From Archangium sp. (lineage in GTDB: Bacteria; Myxococcota; Myxococcia; Myxococcales; Myxococcaceae), in assembly GCA_016793525.1 (NCBI GenBank), contig JAEUJT010000289.1, positions 1 through 17,554 of the forward strand: a stretch of 17,554 nt of DNA, written 5' to 3'. The notes under the pieces were generated by a model that did no database searches, was not told where the DNA came from, and worked only from the letters and a program-made list of their open reading frames with translations. Shown one piece after another: positions 1 to 6,743 of this stretch (position 1 is the stretch's first letter; every line of letters begins with the position of its first letter). A program made the translations under genes and the position numbers.

Positions 1-387
1 CTGGTCGACGTGTCGAACCCGCTCGACTTCTCCAAGGGCTTCCCGCCGACGCTGTTCGTCAACAACACCGACTCGCTCGCCGAGCAGCTCCAGCGCGCGT
101 TCCCCTCGGTGAAGGTGGTGAAGGCGCTCAACACCATGGCCAACGCGCTGATGGTGAACCCGCGCCTGCTGGCCGAGTCGCACACCACCTTCATCTGCGG
201 CAACGACGCCGGGGCCAAGGAGACGGTGCTCGGCCTGCTCCGTCAGTTCGGGTGGAAACCCGAGGAGGTGCTCGACCTGGGCGACCTCTCCGCCGCGCGC
301 GGTACCGAGCAATGGCTGCCGCTGTGGCTGCGGGTCATGGGCTCGCTCAAGACGCCGATGTTCAACCTCAAGGTGGTCAAAGCCTGA
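1..387 (+). CDS. NADPH-dependent F420 reductase-like oxidoreductase, 3' part
   Basis: The reading frame is open from the first base of the window, so the 5' end lies outside. The visible 128 residues begin LVDVSNPLDF and continue through VKVVKALNTMANALM. This is the D-x-(S/T)-N-P and K-A-x-N-T pattern of the NAD(P)-binding F420-dependent NADP oxidoreductase family (COG2085-like). The missing part should carry the N-terminal GxGxxG Rossmann motif. The visible part covers the end of the nucleotide-binding fold and the short helical C-terminal part, which is full length at its 3' end. An internal GTG at base 10 could be mistaken for the start, but the family motif runs upstream of it. The family transfers hydride between NADP(H) and a deazaflavin or related substrate; the substrate here cannot be read. 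The kinase gene follows 46 bases later on the same strand with its own candidate promoter. Confidence 0.8.
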   Translation: MVDVSNPLDFSKGFPPTLFVNNTDSLAEQLQRAFPSVKVVKALNTMANALMVNPRLLAESHTTFICGNDAGAKETVLGLLRQFGWKPEEVLDLGDLSAARGTEQWLPLWLRVMGSLKTPMFNLKVVKA

Positions 388-395
388 GTGAAGTG

Positions 396-422
396 TTGAC
401 GAGGGGCCCTGGCGTGTAGAGT
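396..422 (+). promoter_or_regulatory. Candidate promoter of the Ser/Thr kinase gene
   Basis: TTGACG at 396-401 and TAGAGT at 417-422 resemble sigma-70-type -35 and -10 boxes, with a rather short 15-base spacer. Transcription would start about 428-430, only a few bases before the GTG at 434. No Shine-Dalgarno sequence is seen before that GTG, which fits a nearly leaderless mRNA. This is pattern matching only. Confidence 0.35.
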
Positions 423-433
423 GGCGGCCCGCC

Positions 434-2146
<1,713 letters not shown>

Positions 2147-2178
2147 CGGTTTCCCCGGTGGCGGGCTGAATCGCTGAT

Positions 2179-2199
2179 GCGTGGGAGGAGGCTCCACGC
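2179..2199 (+). terminator. Hairpin after the kinase gene, candidate terminator
   Basis: GCGTGG plus AG (one bulged G at 2185) can pair with CTCCACGC at 2192-2199, giving eight base pairs and a four-base GAGG loop. It lies 32 bases past the kinase stop codon in a gap between convergent genes. There is no following T tract, so a classical intrinsic terminator is not certain. Confidence 0.4.
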
Positions 2200-2242
2200 C
2201 AATCCGGTCGACCCCGTCGGTGATGCTCAGCTCCGTGGTGAC

Positions 2243-2294
2243 CTCCGGCAACGCGCTCCGAGCGCACTCAGCTGTGCGGCGAGACGTGCCGGAG
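2243..2294. repeat. Inverted repeat enclosing small hairpins, intergenic
   Basis: CTCCGGCA at 2243-2250 is perfectly complementary to TGCCGGAG at 2287-2294. Inside lie two alternative hairpins: GCGCT/AGCGC (2253-2265) and CGCAC/GTGCG (2263-2278). It sits in the 226-base gap between the convergent kinase and cysteine-module genes, where I see no gene. It may be a bidirectional terminator or a structured RNA. Confidence 0.4.
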
Positions 2295-2372
2295 CCTTCT
2301 GCGCTTGCGGCGGAGCCCGCTCGACCCTGGTCGGAGCACTCGAGCCCCTGGGGGTTTCGCTCCTCAATCCGA

Positions 2373-3290
2373 CTACTGCTTCACGAGAATGCCGGTGCCC
2401 GACTCCTTGGGCTGCGCCGACGTCTCCTTGTAGTGCAGCTGGTTGTTGCTGACGCAGTACGTGTACGTCTGCGTGGCGGTGCCGGTATTCACCGAGATGG
2501 TGCCGTTGCTGGTGGTGTATTCGCCCACCGTGCTGTTGGTCTGCGTGACGCGGAAATCGCAGTCGCAGCCCATGCCGCCGTCGCCCGCGCTGCACCGCGC
2601 GCCGGGCAGTTGGCCCTGCAGCAGGCTCTGCACGCTGCCGCTCGTACCGGAGCACGGAAGGGTGATTCCCGGCAGTGGCATGATGCACGACTGCGGAATG
2701 AAGGCCTTCACGTCGACCACGCTGGTGGCGCTGAAGTTCGCCACTTTCGGCGTCGCGTCGGTGAATGACAGGCTGCCCTTCAGCTCGCCCGTGGCGGTCG
2801 CCGTCACCGACGGGCACAGCTGGTAGACGCTCTGCGGCAGGAACGTCGTCTGGCAGTAGCTGGTGAAGCGCCAGGTGCCGACGATGTCGCCGCCACACGG
2901 CTGCGGGTTGGTGCACGCCTGGCCGAAGAGAATGGCGACGCCCGCGTCGGGGTCCACCATCGTCCCGCCGCCACCGCCGGAGCCTCCGCCCGTCGCGGTG
3001 CCACCGCCCGTGCCTCCACCCGTTGCGGAGCCACCACCGGTGCCGCCGCCCGTGGCGAGCGACTCGCAGAAGCCCGTCTGGCAGACGAGGCCGGCGTTGC
3101 ACACCTTGCACGTGGTGCCGTTGGAGCCGCACGCGCCAGCGACGTTGCCCGGCTCACACGTGCCGGCCGCGGTGCAGCACCCGGTCGGGCACGTCGCCGT
3201 GGTGCACGTCGGCTTCGCCCCGCAGCTGGGCGCAACCGCCAACGTGAAGCCGCACACCACGCCCACCGCCAACCAAGAGGTCTGTTTCAT
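2373..3290 (-). CDS. Secreted cysteine-module protein with Gly-rich linker
   Basis: A 305-residue protein starting MKQTSWLAVGVVCGF. It has a hydrophobic signal peptide and a weak lipobox (APSC, Cys23), so it is either a lipoprotein or an ordinary exported protein. Residues 29-75 form a ten-cysteine module (C at 29, 34, 38, 39, 45, 54, 61, 64, 70, 75) with the CPTGCC and CGxxGxxCxxC patterns, shared with two neighbouring genes. Residues 80-110 are a linker of ATGGGTGGG-type repeats. Residues of about 118-305 begin GDIVGTWRFTSYC and contain several Cys and alternating beta-like segments. A lipocalin-like barrel is possible but is my inference. The frame stays open 111 codons upstream; I choose the ATG at 3290 because the signal peptide starts there and the upstream part overlaps the divergent gene. 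No clear Shine-Dalgarno is seen. Function unknown. Confidence 0.85.
   Translation of the reverse strand: MKQTSWLAVGVVCGFTLAVAPSCGAKPTCTTATCPTGCCTAAGTCEPGNVAGACGSNGTTCKVCNAGLVCQTGFCESLATGGGTGGGSATGGGTGGGTATGGGSGGGGGTMVDPDAGVAILFGQACTNPQPCGGDIVGTWRFTSYCQTTFLPQSVYQLCPSVTATATGELKGSLSFTDATPKVANFSATSVVDVKAFIPQSCIMPLPGITLPCSGTSGSVQSLLQGQLPGARCSAGDGGMGCDCDFRVTQTNSTVGEYTTSNGTISVNTGTATQTYTYCVSNNQLHYKETSAQPKESGTGILVKQ
2961..3053 (-). repeat. Gly/Thr linker-coding tandem repeat, 27-base period
   Basis: Within the cysteine-module gene, codons 80-110 encode successive ATGGGTGGG-like nonapeptides, so the DNA repeats imperfectly every 27 bases. It encodes a flexible linker between the Cys module and the C-terminal domain. 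Such repeats are prone to copy-number change. Confidence 0.75.
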
Positions 3291-3325
3291 AGAGAGGCGG
3301 GCTCGTAGTCGAAAGGGGCGCCACT

Positions 3326-3349
3326 GCAAATGGGGTCGACGCCATTTGC
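3326..3349. promoter_or_regulatory. Near-perfect 24-bp palindrome, candidate shared operator
   Basis: Arms GCAAATGG (3326-3333) and CCATTTGC (3342-3349) are perfectly complementary and flank a GTCGAC centre (3335-3340). Across the 24 bases only one base pair breaks symmetry. A further pair, CGCCA (3319-3323) and TGGCG (3351-3355), flanks it almost symmetrically. It sits at the centre of the 91-base region between the two divergent cysteine-module genes. This suits a binding site for a dimeric regulator; a hairpin in an RNA leader is the alternative. Confidence 0.55.
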
Positions 3350-3361
3350 CTGGCGAAAAGG

Positions 3362-3377
3362 GGCCTCCTAGAAGGCC
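3362..3377 (+). promoter_or_regulatory. Hairpin covering the ribosome binding site
   Basis: GGCCT (3362-3366) can pair with AGGCC (3373-3377) around a six-base loop. The 3' arm includes most of GAAGG (3371-3375), the ribosome binding site six bases before the ATG at 3382. Folding could limit translation. The stem is short, so this is tentative. Confidence 0.3.
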
Positions 3378-3381
3378 GCCC

Positions 3382-4590
3382 ATGATGCGAGCTGGGTGGA
3401 TCATCGTGGTGGTGGCGGCGGCGGCGTGCGACGGGCCCAGGTTGACCACGCGCCCCGAAGACTGCCCCGCGGGGTGTTTCAATGAGCAAGGCGTCTGCGT
3501 CGACGGGCGAAGCGAGACGGCGTGCGGCAGCGGCGGAGCGACGTGTGGCGTGTGTGCGCTCTCTGAGGCCTGCGTTGACCACGTGTGCAAGGCCGAGCAG
3601 TTCATCGAGAACGAGAAGCTCACCTACACCGCGGGCTTTCAGGTGGTGGGTGACAAGCCCCTCGCCGCCGACGTGACGCGCCTCACCACGCTGCAGCTCG
3701 ACGACGACATGCGGCCCACCATGGAGCCCGTCGTGTACGGCCTCCGCACCGAGCAGAAAGACATCGTCTCGCTCGGCGCCTGGGCCTCCTTCGGCGACGC
3801 CACCACCTCGGTCGCCTCCGCCGTCGCTCCGGGAGATGCCGCCAGCGCCACGCTCACCTTCAACGGCGTCTTCACCGGCAACCGCTGGCTGGTGATGACC
3901 GGCTACTCGGTGGGCGCGGGGACGCACCGCTTGTTCCTCCACTCCACCAACACGGGCTCTCGGCCCGTGGGCACCACCTCGGAGAGCGTCGCCGGGCCCT
4001 TCGCCGCCGCGCCGATGGGCGACTTCTATTTTCTCTCCGCGCCCGGCGTGATGAGCCAGAGCGGCTTCGGCGTGTACGGCTTTCTCGACGGGCCGTTCAT
4101 CAACAGCACGCGCCGGGTGGCGCAGTACGCGCCCGCAGCCACGGCGGGCGTCGGCCTGATGGCCACCGCGCAGAAGAACATCGGCCTCTTCGGCGCGTAC
4201 GACACCTCGACGCAGCAGCACGTGGTCGTCGCCTGCACCCTGGCCCAGTGGCAAGACGCGTACATCGCCGCGGCAAATCGCCCCTGGGCCCTCAACCTGC
4301 AGTCGTGCCCCGTGGTGTACGCCGGGGGCTCTGAGACGGTCGCGCTGTCTCGAATGAGCGATGGCTTCGCGGTGCTGGTGCGCGGCGCGACGTCGCAGAC
4401 GATTCACTACATTCCACTGGTGGTGACGGTGAATGGCCAGGTGCAGTCGGTGACCACGGGCCCCGCGCAGGTGGTGGCCGAGGGCCCCAACGCCGCGTTC
4501 GTCGAGCTGCTCACCGACTATGGCAACGACCTGCTGGTCGTGGTGAGGGGCAGCCTCGCTCGCACCGTGCAGCGCGTGCGCCGCCAGTAG
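3382..4590 (+). CDS. Cysteine-module lipoprotein of unknown function
   Basis: A 402-residue protein starting MMRAGWIIVVVAAAAC, a short signal peptide with a good lipobox (AAAC, Cys16), so a lipoprotein. Asp follows the lipidated Cys; in E. coli that favours inner-membrane retention, but the rule may not hold here. Residues 28-69 are a reduced version of the neighbouring module, with eight Cys (28, 32, 39, 48, 55, 58, 64, 69) and a single Cys where the others have a CC pair. Residues 75-402 are rich in Gly, Ser, Thr and Val with many short alternating hydrophobic stretches, suggesting a beta-rich fold, perhaps a propeller; I do not recognise a family. The ATG at 3382 has GAAGG six bases upstream and begins the signal peptide. 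The open frame extends much further upstream, but there it is only antisense to the divergent gene. Confidence 0.85.
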   Translation: MMRAGWIIVVVAAAACDGPRLTTRPEDCPAGCFNEQGVCVDGRSETACGSGGATCGVCALSEACVDHVCKAEQFIENEKLTYTAGFQVVGDKPLAADVTRLTTLQLDDDMRPTMEPVVYGLRTEQKDIVSLGAWASFGDATTSVASAVAPGDAASATLTFNGVFTGNRWLVMTGYSVGAGTHRLFLHSTNTGSRPVGTTSESVAGPFAAAPMGDFYFLSAPGVMSQSGFGVYGFLDGPFINSTRRVAQYAPAATAGVGLMATAQKNIGLFGAYDTSTQQHVVVACTLAQWQDAYIAAANRPWALNLQSCPVVYAGGSETVALSRMSDGFAVLVRGATSQTIHYIPLVVTVNGQVQSVTTGPAQVVAEGPNAAFVELLTDYGNDLLVVVRGSLARTVQRVRRQ

Positions 4591-4622
4591 CGCCCGGGCG
4601 TCGGCTCATTCTCGCGGGGGTT

Positions 4623-4654
4623 GCGGACCGAGGGTCAAATCGCCGATGGTCCGC
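4623..4654. repeat. Inverted repeat before the CBM21-like gene
   Basis: GCGGACC (4623-4629) is perfectly complementary to GGTCCGC (4648-4654), separated by 18 bases. It ends five bases before the ATG at 4659, where no Shine-Dalgarno sequence is seen. It could be an operator or a leader structure. Confidence 0.3.
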
Positions 4655-4658
4655 CGCC

Positions 4659-5117
4659 ATGCCGACCATCAAACGCACCACGAAGCCTGCCACCACGCCG
4701 AAGCCGAAGAAGCCCGCGACCACGACGGCCACCACCGCGCCGAAGCCCGCCGCGAAGCCGAAGGTCTCCAGCACGCTGCGCTTCGAGGTCACCGGCGACA
4801 TGCCTGAAGCGAAGGCCTTCGCCGCGTACAAGGGGTGGACGACGCGTGGCTTCACCGCGCTTTCCGTGCCGGCCGTCGACCTCGTCTACACGACCGACAA
4901 CTGGCGCACGACGAAGGTGCTGCACTCGTATTCGGTGCCGTCTCCGTACGTGAACGGCCGCTTCACGTTGCCCGACGTGAAGAAGGGCACCACCGTGGAG
5001 TTCGCGCTCAAGGTCACCATCGCCTGCTCGCACCCGCGCGACATCGGGGGCCACCGCGACCGCGACGACCTGTGGCTCAACAACGGCGGCAGCAACTACA
5101 CCCAAGTCGTGAACTGA
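4659..5117 (+). CDS. CBM21-like carbohydrate-binding protein with basic N-terminal tail
   Basis: A 152-residue protein in two parts. Residues 1-36 are a low-complexity Lys/Thr/Pro/Ala tail (KPATTPKPKKPATTTATT), similar in composition to histone H1 tails and with no signal peptide. Residues of about 39-152 look like a family 21 carbohydrate-binding module: an early VYTTDNW segment, then TTVEFALKV, then the late Trp/Asn signature DLWLNNGGSNYTQ, which matches the W-x-N-N-x-G-x-N-Y end of starch/glycogen-binding CBM21. There is no catalytic domain. A cytoplasmic glycogen- or polysaccharide-associated role is inferred from the lack of a signal sequence. The ATG at 4659 is the only sensible start. 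It stands alone between the cysteine-module lipoprotein and the converging PilZ genes. Confidence 0.75.
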   Translation: MPTIKRTTKPATTPKPKKPATTTATTAPKPAAKPKVSSTLRFEVTGDMPEAKAFAAYKGWTTRGFTALSVPAVDLVYTTDNWRTTKVLHSYSVPSPYVNGRFTLPDVKKGTTVEFALKVTIACSHPRDIGGHRDRDDLWLNNGGSNYTQVVN

Positions 5118-5175
5118 CGCTGGGTGGTTGAACGTCGAGTCGCTGAAAGCCGCACACCCTCAGCTGGCCGATGCC

Positions 5176-5490
5176 TCAGCCGACGGTGGTGATGAACACC
5201 TGCAGCCGGGCCACGTCGTCTGGCCGCACGTCGATGAAGCGAATGCCCATGCCGTAGCCCGTCGGGTCTGGCACGTTGGCCACTTCGCCATCGCACTCGA
5301 TGAGCTCTCGCTCGCCAGGCAACGTGAAGCGCAGGTGCACCCGCGCGCCCACCGCGTGGGGAATGGCGCGGTCGAAGAAGAGGCCTCCGACCGACACGTC
5401 GCTCGAGGCGAAGATGGCGAAGTCGTCGCCGTCGCGGATCTCCACCGACATCACCGCGGGGACGCGAGGCTGGTGACGCCGCTCGAACAT
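5176..5490 (-). CDS. PilZ domain protein, c-di-GMP receptor (second gene of pair)
   Basis: A 104-residue single-domain PilZ protein. The RxxxR motif is R5-H-Q-P-R9 and the (D/N)xSxxG motif is D31-V-S33-V-G-G36, so both c-di-GMP contact motifs are intact. The C-terminus GIRFIDVRPDDVARLQVFI matches the short myxobacterial PilZ paralogues (TIGR02266-like). With no output domain it should act through a partner or another PilZ protein. It lies eight bases after the upstream PilZ gene on the same strand; its AAGGG ribosome binding site (5496-5500) overlaps that gene's TAA stop, so translation is probably coupled. Confidence 0.9.
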   Translation of the reverse strand: MFERRHQPRVPAVMSVEIRDGDDFAIFASSDVSVGGLFFDRAIPHAVGARVHLRFTLPGERELIECDGEVANVPDPTGYGMGIRFIDVRPDDVARLQVFITTVG

Positions 5491-5498
5491 GGTGGCCC

Positions 5499-5918
5499 TT
5501 ACGCGGCGTGTACGAAGCGGTGGAGCCGCCGCGCCACGCCCACCGGAGGCGCCAAGAAGCGCACCCGCACCCCGCCCAGGTTGTCGTAGGGCCCCAGCAC
5601 CACCCCCGGCACCATCAGCAGCTCGTCGCGCCCGTCGTTCAAACGGAGCCGAACCGACACCGGCAGCCCAGCCGGCAGCGCATCGCCGCTCCGAATCGAG
5701 AGCCCGAAGGTCGACAGGTCGGTGGTGGACCCCAGGTGCCGGCGCACGCCGTCGTCGAGCTCGACCGACAACGCCACCGCCAACCGCGAGGTGGCGCGCC
5801 GCTCACGAAAAGAACGGCGCTCGGGCTGACCGCGGCGCAACCGCTCAATCGCCGCTTCGTCGCCACGGCGGTCTGCCACCTCGGGCACCTTCGGCGTGAG
5901 CAGGGGAATAGGCATCAT
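5499..5918 (-). CDS. PilZ domain protein, c-di-GMP receptor (first gene of pair)
   Basis: A 139-residue protein with an N-terminal basic extension (about 1-38) and a PilZ domain. RxxxR is R41-A-T-S-R45 and (D/N)xSxxG is D67-L-S69-T-F-G72, so it should bind c-di-GMP. The domain ends in GVRVRFLAPPVGVARRLHRFV, the same pattern as the partner. Two ATG codons (5918 and 5915) are adjacent; the first is used here. There is no Shine-Dalgarno sequence, but a promoter-like pair lies directly upstream. It is transcribed together with the PilZ gene at 5176. The two proteins share the fold but little sequence, so they may have different partners. Confidence 0.88.
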   Translation of the reverse strand: MMPIPLLTPKVPEVADRRGDEAAIERLRRGQPERRSFRERRATSRLAVALSVELDDGVRRHLGSTTDLSTFGLSIRSGDALPAGLPVSVRLRLNDGRDELLMVPGVVLGPYDNLGGVRVRFLAPPVGVARRLHRFVHAA

Positions 5919-5928
5919 GGTGTCGGCC

Positions 5929-5958
5929 GTTATCCGACATACACGTACAGAATGTCCA
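5929..5958 (-). promoter_or_regulatory. Candidate promoter of the PilZ pair
   Basis: On the minus strand TGGACA (5958-5953) is five of six to the -35 consensus and GATAAC (5934-5929) four of six to the -10 box, spaced by 18 bases. Transcription would start near 5922, just before the ATG at 5918. Inverted repeats overlap both boxes (TGTCGG/CCGACA at 5921-5939 and GACAT/ATGTC at 5936-5956), so a regulator may bind here. Confidence 0.4.
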
Positions 5959-5979
5959 GCGCTGGTGAAGGTGCCTTCA
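5956..5979. repeat. Adjacent palindromes between Cys-repeat and PilZ genes
   Basis: CCAGCGCTGG (5956-5965) is a perfect ten-base palindrome. It is directly followed by TGAAGG/CCTTCA (5966-5971 and 5974-5979) with a two-base centre. They lie 3' of the four-module gene and 5' of the PilZ pair, so they could end the first transcript or bind a regulator of the second. Confidence 0.35.
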
Positions 5980-5990
5980 AGTCTCTGTTT

Positions 5991-6674
5991 TTACGGAGGA
6001 AGACACTGGCCGAAGAGGCATTTCGTGTCAGCTGGGCAGGTGACGCACGTGTCTCCGCCGGTGCCGCAGCTGGTGTCGGAGGGTTGGACGCAGCGCTGCG
6101 TCGCGTTGCAGCAGCCCTCGGGGCAGGTCGATGCGTTGCACGGCGCGTCGATGCACCGGCCGCTGGAGCAGCGTTGGCCGGCGACGCAGCCAAGACAGAG
6201 GCCGCCTCCGCTCCCGCAGGCGACGTCGTTGGTGCCGAGCTGGCAGACGCCCATGGCATCGAGACACCCGGTGCATGGCACTGAGGTGCACCGGCCGCTG
6301 TCGCACCGCTCGCCTTCGCCGCAGGCTGCGCAGACGGCGAGCACCTTGCCGCAGGCCTCGACGGTGTTGCCGGCCAGACATTCGCCGTCGTCTCCGCAGC
6401 AGCCGGTGGTGCAGGTGCAGCGCAGCACGCCGCTGTCGGGGTCGAAGCGTGGGTCAGGAGCGCACGCGCCCGCGACGCACAGCTCGGTTGACGCGCACAC
6501 CGCGCACACGTCACCCGTGAGGCCGCAGGCGCGCCGAAGCTTGCCGTCGACACACTCGCCGTCGACGCAACACCCGGGGACACACGTCGACGGCCCACAC
6601 GGGGAGGTGGCCGCGCAGCCCATCGTCACCACACAGGCCGCGGCGAGGACTCGAGCGAGAAGCACCGGAGCCAC
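5991..6674 (-). CDS. Lipoprotein with four tandem cysteine modules
   Basis: A 227-residue protein, nearly all cysteine modules. A signal peptide (MAPVLLARVLAAACVVTMGC) ends at a probable lipid-attachment Cys20, though the lipobox TMGC is imperfect. Four modules follow at residues 26-71, 86-129, 134-174 and 179-224. Each has the pattern C..CxxGCC..G.C....ACG..G..C..C....C...C; module 3 has lost the CC pair (CTGCLDAMGVC) and module 1 has the complete set. The same module occurs once in each of the two genes at 2373-3290 and 3382-4590. The Cys are probably disulfide bonded outside the cytoplasm. The start is uncertain: GTG at 6674 is only about two bases from an AAGGA sequence, and GTG at 6665 has 11 bases of spacing. 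Binding partner and role are unknown; similar Cys-rich repeats are common in myxobacterial surface proteins. Confidence 0.85.
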   Translation of the reverse strand: MAPVLLARVLAAACVVTMGCAATSPCGPSTCVPGCCVDGECVDGKLRRACGLTGDVCAVCASTELCVAGACAPDPRFDPDSGVLRCTCTTGCCGDDGECLAGNTVEACGKVLAVCAACGEGERCDSGRCTSVPCTGCLDAMGVCQLGTNDVACGSGGGLCLGCVAGQRCSSGRCIDAPCNASTCPEGCCNATQRCVQPSDTSCGTGGDTCVTCPADTKCLFGQCLPP

Positions 6675-6743
6675 TTTCCTTCATCGCCCATTCGGCCGCC
6701 ACCGGAGTTGAACCGCTTGCACCGCCCAGGCAGCATCACCTCT

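Noticed and set aside
2961..3053. Regular repeat that could be taken for a CRISPR or minisatellite
   Set aside because: It has a 27-base coding period, encodes a Gly/Thr linker, and has no unique spacers.
4591..4600. CGCCCGGGCG palindrome just after the lipoprotein stop
   Set aside because: Short, purely G/C palindromes are expected by chance in DNA of this composition, and there is no loop to form a hairpin.
5508..6284. Plus-strand frames opposite the PilZ and cysteine-repeat genes
   Set aside because: The minus-strand proteins carry RxxxR and DxSxxG motifs and regular Cys modules; the plus-strand frames carry none.
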